From Amycolatopsis coloradensis (lineage in GTDB: Bacteria; Actinomycetota; Actinomycetes; Mycobacteriales; Pseudonocardiaceae): a stretch of 59,648 bases of DNA. The notes beneath the pieces are model-generated. The model worked only from the letters and a program-made list of their open reading frames with translations, did no database searches and was not told the origin of the DNA. Positions 43,808-51,624 of this stretch are shown here, in pieces. The stretch is taken from NCBI RefSeq assembly GCF_037997115.1, contig NZ_CP150484.1, positions 5,928,587 through 5,988,234 of the forward strand. The letters are read 5' to 3'. Made by a program: the position numbers and the translations under genes. Positions within the stretch are counted from its first letter, which is position 1. Every line of letters begins with the position of its first letter.

Positions 43808-44466
43808 GTCCCCTCCCGCGGTTCCTTGCGTCCGGCGGAGGCGGCGTCATCCAGCAATGCGGCCACCGTGCCGTCCCAGGTGGGCAGCGCGTGCCGCGAT
43901 TTGTAGCGCTGCAAGGCCGCGAGTGTCTCCCTGTCGATACGCAGCCAAGCGCTGCCGGGGAAATGCAGGTCGACGGTCTCCCGCCAGACCTTCACCGGCA
44001 GGTCGTAGGACGCCTCCTTGCTCCACGGCACCTGCCGCACCGACAACCGGCCGTCACTGATAGCGAAGATGGTGCCGCTGAACAGCAACAGCAGCGGGAT
44101 CACGCCGTCGGAGACCGAGTTGAAGTACTTGGTCGACGCGATCTCCAGGTCGTAGGTGACCGGCACCGGCAGGTCGACCGTCGTGTTCCCGGTGAATCGC
44201 GGAACCATGGCGGACACCGTGATGAACTGCATCGGCTTCACCGTCTCCGCCCACCGGGCGGTGTCCCCGAACAGGTCGCGCAACTGCTCGGCCTCCTCCG
44301 CCGAGTAGCGCCGCCGGTGCGGTTCGATCCGGATCTGGCAGCGCAGCGCGATCGCTTCCACCCGCTCGCCGCTGGTCTCGGTGATCCGCAGTCGCAGGGT
44401 CAGGCTCGGTACGACACCGTAGCGCTCGGGCTCGGCACCGATACAGTCGAAGACCAGCTCAGCCAC
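43804..44466 (-). CDS. DUF6084-like hydrogenase-associated protein
   Basis: A 220-residue protein of a family that travels with group 1h hydrogenase genes (name DUF6084 recalled, not checked). It is mostly beta-strand (LVFDCIGAEPERYGVVPSLTLRLRITETSGERVEAIALRCQIRIEPHRRRY), then DLFGDTARWAETVKPMQFITVSAMVPRFTGNTTVDLPVPVTYDLEIASTKYFNSVSDGVIPLLLLFSGTIF. No signal or obvious membrane segment. The start is GTG at 44466, three bases after the preceding stop. Its stop overlaps the 55-aa gene. Role unknown; co-conservation suggests assembly or scaffold function. Confidence 0.8.
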   Translation of the reverse strand: MAELVFDCIGAEPERYGVVPSLTLRLRITETSGERVEAIALRCQIRIEPHRRRYSAEEAEQLRDLFGDTARWAETVKPMQFITVSAMVPRFTGNTTVDLPVPVTYDLEIASTKYFNSVSDGVIPLLLLFSGTIFAISDGRLSVRQVPWSKEASYDLPVKVWRETVDLHFPGSAWLRIDRETLAALQRYKSRHALPTWDGTVAALLDDAASAGRKEPREGT

Positions 44467-44469
44467 GGC

Positions 44470-45114
44470 TCATCCCTCCCCGCCGAACCGCCGGGCGGCG
44501 GAGTGGACTCCCGCGAAGAATCCGTCGATGTGCTCGTGCGCCTCCTGGCCGCCGTCGAAGCCCTTCCAGTACATCCGCACCGTGCCGACCAGGCGATAGC
44601 AGACGTCCACCGGAACGAGGTAGGTCTCGACCTGATCCTCGGCGGCGCGGATCAGGATCGCCTCGACCTCGGGTTCGGCCGCGGCCAGCAAGGGATGTGC
44701 CGCCGCCAGCTCGGCCAGTGCCTCCAGGTTCAGCAGGCATTCGGTCGCGCCCGCCGGGCTGGGGTAGAACGCCGTCGTCCCACTGTCGCCGCGTAGCAGG
44801 AACGCCGCACCCACCGGGATCCCGAGGCCTTCCCATTCGGCTTTGGTCAACGGGCGTTCGTCGTCGCGCAGATAGCGGTCCGGCACCGCCCGATATCTGC
44901 CGCCACCTGCTTCCGGACTGGTGAAGAGGAGGAAACAGGCACGGCAGGTGCACAGGATCAAGCGATGCTCCGTGTCCACGACATGACCGTGCCACTCCCC
45001 GGCAGGCCGTGCGCACAACTCGCAACCATCCTGGGCCGGATGCGACGGACGCGGCGACGCCGGTGCGACCTCGGCGGGACCGACGAAGCGCCTCAGGCCG
45101 GCCCGCCGGGTCAC
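44470..45114 (-). CDS. DUF5947-like hydrogenase-associated protein
   Basis: A 214-residue protein from a GTG at 45114 that overlaps the NifU-type gene's stop by four bases (GTGA). Cys31 and Cys34 (GCELCARP) and Cys55, Cys57 and Cys60 (CTCRACFLLF) suggest a zinc or iron-sulfur site near the N-terminus. Downstream parts FYPSPAGATECLLNLEALAELA, ILIRAAEDQVETYLVPVDVCYRLVGTVRMYWKGFDGG are well ordered. The family occurs mainly in actinobacterial hydrogenase clusters (name recalled, not checked). The longer frame reaching 45468 is a shadow of the upstream gene and is rejected. A redox or assembly role is plausible. Confidence 0.8.
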   Translation of the reverse strand: MTRRAGLRRFVGPAEVAPASPRPSHPAQDGCELCARPAGEWHGHVVDTEHRLILCTCRACFLLFTSPEAGGGRYRAVPDRYLRDDERPLTKAEWEGLGIPVGAAFLLRGDSGTTAFYPSPAGATECLLNLEALAELAAAHPLLAAAEPEVEAILIRAAEDQVETYLVPVDVCYRLVGTVRMYWKGFDGGQEAHEHIDGFFAGVHSAARRFGGEG

Positions 45115-45992
45115 GACGACACCGCCTTCGGCACCGCGACCCGTACTCCTTCGCTGTCCGAGAGCAGCGGCAACGGATCGAGACGCAACCCTCCGTCGTC
45201 GACTCCCTTGCCGGCGAGCCGCACGTCGAACCGCGCACCACAGCCCGCACAGCTGAGCACGTCTCCGTCTATTGTGGACTCGCCGAGGGAAGATCCACAG
45301 GCGGCGCAAGCATCTCGGTAGGCATAGAGGGTTCCACGCACCGAGCAGACCAGTACGGTGAGCCCCTCGACCGGCACGCTCACCGGACAGCCGGCCGGCG
45401 GCCCGAGGTCGGGCAGGGCGCTCCAGCCCGGGCTCACGGTGCCTCCGGACGGTTCGGGCGCGTGCCACCCGTCGGGCGGTCCCATGCCGACCTGGAGCAC
45501 CGGGACAGGGTCCGGATCCGGTGTGGGGACGCCGTCGACCTCCACTCCGGTGACCTCGGGCGCGGCCTGCTCGATCGCCCCTTCGATCGCCATCTTGACC
45601 GTCAGTGACGAGGATGGGCAGCCCTGACAGTTGCCTTCCAGCCGGAGCCGGGCGACCCCGTCGCCGTCGACTCCGAGGTACTCGACCCCGCCCGCATGCG
45701 AGCCGAGATAAGGCCTGACCCGGTCCAGTGCCCGCTGGATCCTGGTGTCGACGTCGACCGGATGCAGGTCGTGCAGAAGCAGCAGGCTGCCGACCAGGTC
45801 GTCGTCGGCCAACCGGAGGAGGGTGTCGCGGTCGTGCTCGGCCAGCAGCCCGGCGACCCGCTCGAGCCCTTCGCCGTACATGCCGACCACCAGCCGGATC
45901 AGCTCTTCCGTGATCTGTTTGCCACGACCTTCCGGCAGCTTGCGAAGCAGGCTTTCCATCCGCTCACCGACGATGTCGGCCGTTTTCGACAT
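45111..45992 (-). CDS. NifU-domain protein with four-cysteine Rieske-like domain
   Basis: A 293-residue fusion. Residues 85-155 are a NifU C-terminal-type scaffold with Cys122-x2-Cys125 (GNCQGCPSSSL), able to carry a labile Fe-S cluster. Residues 195-275 have the Rieske fold, but the cluster loops read CAACGSSLGE (Cys229, Cys232) and SCAGCGARFDV (Cys248, Cys251), where Rieske proteins have CxH and CxxH. With four cysteines it more resembles a rubredoxin- or zinc-type site. The ATG at 45992 is seven bases after the large-subunit stop. In this position it may assemble clusters for the small subunit or accept electrons from it (inference). Confidence 0.88.
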   Translation of the reverse strand: MSKTADIVGERMESLLRKLPEGRGKQITEELIRLVVGMYGEGLERVAGLLAEHDRDTLLRLADDDLVGSLLLLHDLHPVDVDTRIQRALDRVRPYLGSHAGGVEYLGVDGDGVARLRLEGNCQGCPSSSLTVKMAIEGAIEQAAPEVTGVEVDGVPTPDPDPVPVLQVGMGPPDGWHAPEPSGGTVSPGWSALPDLGPPAGCPVSVPVEGLTVLVCSVRGTLYAYRDACAACGSSLGESTIDGDVLSCAGCGARFDVRLAGKGVDDGGLRLDPLPLLSDSEGVRVAVPKAVSS

Positions 45993-45998
45993 CCGGTC

Positions 45999-47771
45999 TC
46001 ACTCCTGGTATTCGGCGTTGAAGGCGTGGGGCGTGTGGTACTTCGTGATCTCCTTGCCGGTCCCGACCGACATGTGCACGCCACACGGCAGACACGGATC
46101 GAAGCTCCGCACCGCTCGCATGATGTCGATGCCCTTGAAATTCTCCGGCGGGTTCTCCTCGAAGATCGGGGTGTTCTGCACGGCGTCCTCGTACGGGCCC
46201 GGGGTGCCGTAGGTGTCCCGCACACTGCCGTTCCACGGTGTCGGCGGATACGGGTGGTAGTTGGCGATCTTGCCGCCCTTGATCACCATGTGGTGCGAGA
46301 GCGCGCCACGCACGGCTTCGGTGAACCCGCAGCTCGCCGCCTCGTCGGGAACGGTGAACTTCTCCCAGGTGCTGGTGTTCCCGCCACGGATCTCCGCCAG
46401 CGCCTTCTCCGCGAAATGCAGGGCGAGGCCCGCCGCGTAGGCTTGGAAGTAGCTCCGCGCGCGGTTGCGCTCCAGCGCGTTGCTCCACTGTGGAATCTTC
46501 CACTCGAAGCTCACCGCGGGTTTGAGCGACGTTCGCGGCAGATTGATCAGCACGCTGTGTCCGGTCGATTTGACATAGTCGGTGTCGACCAGTCCGGCGA
46601 GGGCGGTCACCCATAACCTCGCGAGCGGTCCGCCGCCGGTGTCCAGTGCCAGGTGATCGGTGCCGTCGAACCAGCGCGGCGACATGGTCCACGAATACTT
46701 GTCGTCGAAGTCGCGCTTGGCGGGCCGCGGGATGGTGTGCTGATTCCACGGATGGCGCCGGTCGACCGGATTGCCGAGCGGGTCGCGCCGGACGAACATC
46801 TCCTGGTCCTCCCAGTCCTCGTAGAACGAGTGACCGAGCAGGATGCGGATGCCGAGGTTGATGTCGACCAGGCTGGTGGTGACGAGCTTGCCGTCCACCA
46901 CGACGCCCGGGGTGACGAACATCTTCCGGCCCCAGTTCTCCATGTTCTCGTAGGTGAAGTCGCAATGGGCGGGATCGTTGAGGCTGCCCCAGCAGCCGAG
47001 AAGGATGCGCCGCCTGCCGACCTCCTCGTAGCCGGGCAATGCCTCGTAGAAGAAGTCGAACAGGTCGTCGTGCATCGGCACGACCTTCTTCATGAACTCG
47101 ACATAGCGCATCAGCCGGGTCAGGTAGTCGGTGAACAACTGCACCGTCGCCACCGTGCCGACCCCGCCGGGATACAGCGTGGACGGATGCACGTGCCGCC
47201 CCTCCATCAGGCAGAACATCTCCCTGGTGTACCGCGAGACGTGCAGCGCCTCCCGGTAGAACTCGCCTTGCAGCGGGTTCAACGACCGCATGATGTCGCC
47301 GATGGTGCGCATCCCGTGTTCCGAGGCGTGCGGCGCTTCGGTGCGGTTGGCCAGTTCCAGCACGCCGGGGTTGGTCTCGGCGACCATCCGCTCGCAGTAG
47401 TCCACCCCGACCAGGTTCTCCTGGAAGATGTTGTGGTCGAACATGTACTCGGCGGCCTCGCCGAGGTTGATGATCCATTCACCGAGAGGCGGCGGGCGTA
47501 CGCCGTAGGCCATGTTCTGGGTGTAGACCGAGCAGGTGGCGTGGTTGTCGCCGCAGATCCCGCAGATCCGGCTGGTGATGAAATGTGCGTCGCGAGGATC
47601 CTTGCCCTTCATGAAGATGCTGTAGCCCCGGAAGATCGACGAGGTGCTGTGGCACTCGACGACCTTCTTCTCCGCGAAGTCGATCTTCGTGTAGATGCCG
47701 AGGCTGCCGACGATCCGGGTGATCGGATCCCACGCCATCTCCACCAAGCCGGGGTTCCGCGTGTCTGCCAT
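45999..47771 (-). CDS. hhyL: Group 1h [NiFe] hydrogenase large subunit
   Basis: The catalytic subunit of 590 residues. The L1 motif FITSRICGICGDNHATCS (Cys70, Cys73, His77) is the diagnostic form of actinobacterial high-affinity hydrogenases. L2 is DPCLPCGVH (Cys560, Cys563, His566), followed by a 24-residue tail that the maturation endopeptidase would remove after Ni insertion. It binds the Ni-Fe(CN)2CO site and oxidises H2 at atmospheric levels (family knowledge). It starts 19 bases after the small-subunit stop, with the purine-rich AGCGAGGACC ahead of ATG at 47771. No signal peptide. Confidence 0.97.
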   Translation of the reverse strand: MADTRNPGLVEMAWDPITRIVGSLGIYTKIDFAEKKVVECHSTSSIFRGYSIFMKGKDPRDAHFITSRICGICGDNHATCSVYTQNMAYGVRPPPLGEWIINLGEAAEYMFDHNIFQENLVGVDYCERMVAETNPGVLELANRTEAPHASEHGMRTIGDIMRSLNPLQGEFYREALHVSRYTREMFCLMEGRHVHPSTLYPGGVGTVATVQLFTDYLTRLMRYVEFMKKVVPMHDDLFDFFYEALPGYEEVGRRRILLGCWGSLNDPAHCDFTYENMENWGRKMFVTPGVVVDGKLVTTSLVDINLGIRILLGHSFYEDWEDQEMFVRRDPLGNPVDRRHPWNQHTIPRPAKRDFDDKYSWTMSPRWFDGTDHLALDTGGGPLARLWVTALAGLVDTDYVKSTGHSVLINLPRTSLKPAVSFEWKIPQWSNALERNRARSYFQAYAAGLALHFAEKALAEIRGGNTSTWEKFTVPDEAASCGFTEAVRGALSHHMVIKGGKIANYHPYPPTPWNGSVRDTYGTPGPYEDAVQNTPIFEENPPENFKGIDIMRAVRSFDPCLPCGVHMSVGTGKEITKYHTPHAFNAEYQE

Positions 47772-47790
47772 AGATGGGTCCTCGCTCCGT

Positions 47791-48867
47791 TCACCAGTTG
47801 GACTTGTAGCCGCTCGTCAGTGAATCGCCCTTGTGCCGCCATTTCGGCTCCTCGTCGGCCGTCCGCTTCGTGAAGCCGCGCAGGGCACGGATCACCGTCC
47901 CGTAGGCGGTGGTCGCCGCGGCGGACACCTTCGCCCCGGGCGGTTCGTCCATGAACGGCATGAACTTGTCCGGGAAACCGGGCATGGTGCAGGCGATGCA
48001 GATGCCGCCGACGTTCGGGCAGCCGCCGACGCCGTTGATCCAGCCGCGTTTGGGCACGTTGCACTTGACCACCGGACCCCAGCAGCCGAGTTTCACGAGG
48101 CACTTCGACGAGCCGTAATCGGTGGCGAATTCGCCCTGCTCGTAGTAGCCCGCCCTGTCGCAGCCCTCGTGGACAGTGGCGCCGAATAGCCACTTCGGGC
48201 GCAAGGCCTCGTCGAGCGGGATCATCGGCGCCTGCCCGGCGGCCTGGAACAGCAGGTAGAGAATGGTCTCCGAGAGGTTGTCCGGATGAGTCGGGCAACC
48301 GGGAACGCAGACGATCGGGATCCCCGCCTTGGATCGCCACTCCCACCCGAGGTAGTCCGGCACACCCATCGCGCCGGTCGGGTTGCCCGCCATCGCATGG
48401 ATGCCGCCATAGGTCGCGCAGGTGCCCGCCGCGAGGACCACCAAAGCCTTGGGGGCCAGCCGATCCAGCCATTCGCTCGTGGTCATCGGCTGGCCGGTCG
48501 CCGGGTTGTTGCCGAACCCGCACCAGTAGCCCTGGGTCTTGATCGCCTCGTTCGGGATCGATCCCTCGACGACCAGCACGAAGGGATCGAGTTCACCACG
48601 GTCGGCCTTGTGCCACCACTCGATGAACGTGTCGGCGCCCGTTTCCGGACCGGATTCGAAATCGAGCAGCGGCCAGTGCACCTCGACCCTGGGGAGACCG
48701 GGTAACGCGCCGAGCATGATGTCCTCGATGCTCGGCTGGGTCGCGGCGGTCAGCGCGACGGAGTCGCCGTCACAACCGAGACCGCCGTTCATCCAGAGGA
48801 TGTGCACGACCGGTTCGTCGGCCGACTCCGGCTCCGGGACTCCCACTGCCGTGTCGGCCGTGGTCAT
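47791..48867 (-). CDS. hhyS: Group 1h [NiFe] hydrogenase small subunit
   Basis: The electron-transfer subunit of 358 residues. The proximal cluster loop reads GLGCDGDSVAL (Cys32, Asp35), where standard hydrogenases have CxxC; an Asp ligand here is characteristic of group 1h. Further cluster residues are Cys150 and Cys187, distal His233/Cys236/Cys256/Cys262, and medial Cys269/283/290/293. No Tat signal is present, as in other members of the group. AAGGAGGT lies ahead of the ATG at 48867. It is first in a six-gene operon; its promoter region holds the shared palindrome and a possible -35/-10 pair at 49042-49013. Confidence 0.96.
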   Translation of the reverse strand: MTTADTAVGVPEPESADEPVVHILWMNGGLGCDGDSVALTAATQPSIEDIMLGALPGLPRVEVHWPLLDFESGPETGADTFIEWWHKADRGELDPFVLVVEGSIPNEAIKTQGYWCGFGNNPATGQPMTTSEWLDRLAPKALVVLAAGTCATYGGIHAMAGNPTGAMGVPDYLGWEWRSKAGIPIVCVPGCPTHPDNLSETILYLLFQAAGQAPMIPLDEALRPKWLFGATVHEGCDRAGYYEQGEFATDYGSSKCLVKLGCWGPVVKCNVPKRGWINGVGGCPNVGGICIACTMPGFPDKFMPFMDEPPGAKVSAAATTAYGTVIRALRGFTKRTADEEPKWRHKGDSLTSGYKSNW

Positions 48868-49012
48868 GGATGATTACCTCCTTGCGAACGGTTCGACCAC
48901 ATTCGAATGGACGAACAACCGGCGGGCACGGTGAAAGACGGACATGCCGTCCCGACAAGCGGCAAGGAATAACGACCTTGAAAAGATCGACTTCCGCTTT
49001 CCGGCCGGTATC

Positions 49013-49042
49013 ACCGTAGCCCCCGTCTTTATGCGGCAGCAA
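49013..49042 (-). promoter_or_regulatory. Possible hydrogenase structural-operon promoter
   Basis: On the minus strand TTGCTG (49042-49037) and TACGGT (49018-49013) are separated by 18 bases. This predicts a leader of about 140 bases to the small-subunit start and places the palindrome 21 bases upstream of the -35. Confidence 0.4.
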
Positions 49043-49062
49043 GGACACCCCAGGTACCCGGC

Positions 49063-49078
49063 CGGACATAACTGTCCG
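49063..49078. promoter_or_regulatory. Hydrogenase-locus operator, site 2 (hhyS / XRE)
   Basis: CGGACA-TAAC-TGTCCG, perfect on both arms and extended to GGCCGGACA/TGTCCGGCC. It lies between the divergent small-subunit and XRE-regulator genes and shares all twelve arm bases with site 1. Confidence 0.75.
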
Positions 49079-49100
49079 GCCCGGTTGCCCTGTCCACCTT

Positions 49101-49128
49101 TTGGCGGGTACCCGTGCCCCTGTACGCT
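49101..49128 (+). promoter_or_regulatory. Probable promoter of the XRE-type gene
   Basis: TTGGCG (49101-49106) and TACGCT (49123-49128) are 16 bases apart, with a start about 30 bases before the GTG at 49159. Confidence 0.45.
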
Positions 49129-49158
49129 GGCCGAACTCGGCAGACGGGCGGGGAACAC

Positions 49159-49716
49159 GTGGAAGTTTCGGATTTCGCAGACCTGAGGACACCCATTGAG
49201 CTGCTTCCGGTCGTGGTGCTCTCCAAGATCTTCCCTGCCCGTCCGTCGTCGATTCCCGAGATCCGTGAATTCGTCCGTCATTCACTCGCGGAGTCGCCGC
49301 TCACCGACGAAGACAACCGCGAAGTGGGCCAGACGGTCTTCCGCGCACTGCTCGACGCCGCAGGCCCGACCGGCACGATCCAGATCTCGTTCCGGATCTT
49401 CCCGGAGCACGTCGAGGTCGACGTCCTGCATTCGCAATCCGGGCAGCCGGGCGAGCCCACTCTCGCCGAGGTGGCCGAACTGGAGGGCACAATACCGCCG
49501 CCACAGGCGAAAGCGGCATCTTTCGGACAGCCGGCGACCTTCTCCGAGTGGATGGCCGATGTGCTGCGCAGGGAAGGGCTCACGCAGGAGGCCGCGGCCC
49601 GGCAACTCGGCGTCTCGGTGAAGACCGTCGGACGATGGGTGGGCGGCGAGACCGAGCCGCGGATGCGTGACCTGCGCCGCCTGCGAGAACGTTTCGGCCA
49701 GCCACCGCTGAGCTGA
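49159..49716 (+). CDS. XRE-type HTH regulator with ATPase-like N-terminus
   Basis: A 185-residue regulator. The C-terminal HTH (FSEWMADVLRREGLTQEAAARQLGVSVKTVGRWVGGETEPRMRDLRRLRERFG) is of the XRE/Cro kind. The N-terminal 100 residues (SSIPEIREFVRHSLAESPLTDEDNREVGQTVFRALLDAAGPTGTIQISFRIFPEHVEVDVLHS) resemble the helix-strand order of RsbW/SpoIIAB ATPase domains without the N-box asparagine, so nucleotide binding is doubtful. The start is GTG at 49159 (MEVSDFAD); the frame also has an upstream ATG at 49114. It is divergent from the hydrogenase structural operon across the palindrome and is the best local candidate for its regulator (inference). Confidence 0.75.
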   Translation: MEVSDFADLRTPIELLPVVVLSKIFPARPSSIPEIREFVRHSLAESPLTDEDNREVGQTVFRALLDAAGPTGTIQISFRIFPEHVEVDVLHSQSGQPGEPTLAEVAELEGTIPPPQAKAASFGQPATFSEWMADVLRREGLTQEAAARQLGVSVKTVGRWVGGETEPRMRDLRRLRERFGQPPLS

Positions 49717-50078
49717 TCCGGCGACCGCGGCCGTTACAAGATCGACCGGCCGAGGAAGTGCCCGATCCGGTGAATCGTGTCACCGAGATGCACCATTGAC
49801 GTATCACCGTGGGCAGCGAACACTAGTGCCTCGTTCCCGCTGGACAAAGGTGTCCGAGCGAATTGGCCGACGCCGGGATTGCGCGTATTTCCGAGGGCAT
49901 GGATCATCGCGCGTCCGTATCGGCACCGCGACCGCGCGTTCAGCAGCATGGCGGACGGCGAAGGCGTATATCTGTCTCGAAAGAATGGATCTTCGGCGCG
50001 AAGTACATCTACCTCACCGGTGAGTTCGTCACCACATATACCGACTACCTGTCCTGAAACCACATAAGGAATTCGATC
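49717..50078. other. Gene-free leader of the hydrogenase accessory operon
   Basis: It holds operator site 3 (49841-49856) but no convincing gene. A short frame at 49863-50057 starts with TTG and lacks a ribosome site, so I leave it out. AAGGAA before the GTG at 50079 is the operon's first ribosome site. Confidence 0.55.
49841..49856. promoter_or_regulatory. Hydrogenase-locus operator, site 3 (accessory operon)
   Basis: TGGACA-AAGG-TGTCCG differs from the perfect palindrome at the first base only. It is 222 bases before the first gene of the right-reading accessory operon. Confidence 0.65.
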
Positions 50079-50705
50079 GTGACAGAATTGTCGCGTCCCG
50101 GCGGTGCCGATGTCCTCGACGCATTGGCCGATCGCCGAATCCGGCCCTTGAACGATCTCGCCGAACATGCCGAGGACATCGCGCGCACCTGCCGCGGCAT
50201 GGCGACCCGCTTCCAGCGAGGCGGGAAGCTCCTGGTCTTCGGCAACGGTGGCCCGAGCACCGACGCGCAGCATGTCGCGGTCGAATTCGTGCACCCCGTC
50301 ATAGTCGGCAAACGGGCCCTGCCCGCCCTTTCCCTGACGTCGGATGTCGCCACGCTCACCGGGATCGCCAACCGGGAAGGGCTGGCCGAAGTCTTCGCGC
50401 ATCAGATCCGGTTCCTGGCGGAGCCTTTGGACATCGCGCTCGGCCTGTCCACCGACGGCGACTGCGTCAACGTGGTGCGCGGGCTCGAACAGGCCCGCGA
50501 CCTGGGCCTGTTGACCGTGGCGCTGACCGGTGGCCGCGGTGGTGCCATCGCGGCCCGCCGAGCCGCCGACCACGTGCTGATCGCCGCGTCGGCGGACCCC
50601 AGGGTGGTCAAAGAAGTACACGTGACGATGTACCACATTCTATGGGAGTTGGTTCACGTCTTCTTCGAACATCCCGGCGTACTCGAGAAGGAGGCGACGG
50701 CGTGA
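50079..50705 (+). CDS. SIS-domain sugar isomerase-like protein 1 (GmhA-like)
   Basis: A 208-residue SIS-domain protein similar to phosphoheptose isomerases. The first phosphosugar loop FGNGGPSTDAQH is at 54-65, and residues aligning with the GmhA catalytic set appear kept: His65 and Glu69 (HVAVE) and His181 (KEVHVTMYH). The second loop, STSGNS in active enzymes, reads STDGDC (124-129) and is probably unable to bind phosphate normally. The start is GTG at 50079 after AAGGAA. It heads the accessory operon and overlaps the next start by four bases. Role in hydrogenase function unknown. Confidence 0.85.
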   Translation: MTELSRPGGADVLDALADRRIRPLNDLAEHAEDIARTCRGMATRFQRGGKLLVFGNGGPSTDAQHVAVEFVHPVIVGKRALPALSLTSDVATLTGIANREGLAEVFAHQIRFLAEPLDIALGLSTDGDCVNVVRGLEQARDLGLLTVALTGGRGGAIAARRAADHVLIAASADPRVVKEVHVTMYHILWELVHVFFEHPGVLEKEATA

Positions 50706-50923
50706 ACGTCCCCGAATGCCGTGACGACGTCTGCGTGACCTGTTCCGACTCCGCGGTCTCCGTCACCGTTCTCGGTCTGCTGGACGATCGCTACGCCATC
50801 GTCCGCACAGCCGCGGGCCGCGAAGAACAAGTGAGCGTCGCGCTGGTCGCCGCCGAGGTCGGTGACACCATCCTGGTGCATGCCGGCGAAGCGATCGCGG
50901 TCGTGGCGACGGGCACCCGGTGA
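50702..50923 (+). CDS. HypC-like small chaperone without N-terminal Met-Cys
   Basis: A 73-residue protein of the HypC/HupF beta-barrel type (VSVTVLGLLDDRYAIVRTAAGREEQVSVALVAAEVGDTILVHAGEAIAVVA). True HypC begins MC, and that cysteine carries the Fe(CN)2CO intermediate; here the start is MNVPEC with cysteines at 6, 11 and 14 (CVTC), so the chemistry must differ. The GTG start overlaps the SIS-1 stop and its stop overlaps the SIS-2 start (GTGA both times), so all three are translationally coupled. A canonical HypC is encoded separately at 53467. Confidence 0.8.
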   Translation: MNVPECRDDVCVTCSDSAVSVTVLGLLDDRYAIVRTAAGREEQVSVALVAAEVGDTILVHAGEAIAVVATGTR

Positions 50924-51624
50924 AGCGGACCGACGATACGGCCTCCCCGCGACCCGCCGAGGACATGCGGTCGCTCTACCCTTTCCTGTACTCGGATTCG
51001 TCCGATGCCGACTCCGTGCTCGACCAGATCCGCCGGTCCACTGTGGACAAAGCGCGCGAGATCATCGCGCTGCGGGAGTCGATGTTCGCTCGCGACGGGA
51101 GCCGTCTGCTGGAGTGCGCCGGCGCGATGGCACGCCGATTCGCCGATGGCGGGCGCCTGCTGGCGTTCGGCAACGGTGGCAGTTCGACCGACGCACAGGA
51201 CTTGGCCAGCCTCTTCCTCAGTCCGGCGAGCGGGCCGGCCGGCGCCCCTCCCCCGCTGCCCGCCTTCGGCCTCACCAACGACATCGCGGTCATCACCGCG
51301 CTGAGCAACGACATCGGCTTCGACGTGGTGTTCGCCCGGCAGATCGCCGCCTTCGCGAAGCCGTTCGACATCGCGGTCGGCCTGTCCACCAGCGGTAACT
51401 CCGCCAACCTGCTGCGTGGCTTGGAGGAGGCGAACGGGCGAGGTCTGCTCACGATCGGGATCACCGGCTACGACGGTGGCAAGATGGCCGAACTGGACGG
51501 CATCGACTACCTGTTCGTGGTCCCGTCTCCGTCGGTGCACCGCGTCCAAGAGGCACAGACCACGCTTTATCACGCATTGTGGGAACTGGTCGTCGAACAC
51601 CTCGTGGAGCGGGTGGAACCGTGA
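50920..51624 (+). CDS. SIS-domain sugar isomerase-like protein 2
   Basis: A 234-residue SIS paralogue with about 45 extra residues at the N-terminus. The two phosphosugar loops are intact, FGNGGSSTDAQD (83-94) and STSGNS (156-161), but the GmhA-type catalytic positions are replaced: Asp94 for His, Leu98 for Glu and Gln213 for His (QEAQTTLYH). It thus keeps binding and has lost catalysis, the reverse of SIS-1. The start is GTG at 50920 overlapping the HypC-like stop, and its stop overlaps the next start. Interpreted as one half of a heteromer or a sugar-phosphate sensor. Confidence 0.85.
   Translation: MKRTDDTASPRPAEDMRSLYPFLYSDSSDADSVLDQIRRSTVDKAREIIALRESMFARDGSRLLECAGAMARRFADGGRLLAFGNGGSSTDAQDLASLFLSPASGPAGAPPPLPAFGLTNDIAVITALSNDIGFDVVFARQIAAFAKPFDIAVGLSTSGNSANLLRGLEEANGRGLLTIGITGYDGGKMAELDGIDYLFVVPSPSVHRVQEAQTTLYHALWELVVEHLVERVEP

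Noticed and set aside
49863..50057. A 64-codon plus frame before the SIS-1 gene
   Set aside because: TTG start with no ribosome site and no similarity I can see. It could be a leader peptide but the evidence is too thin.
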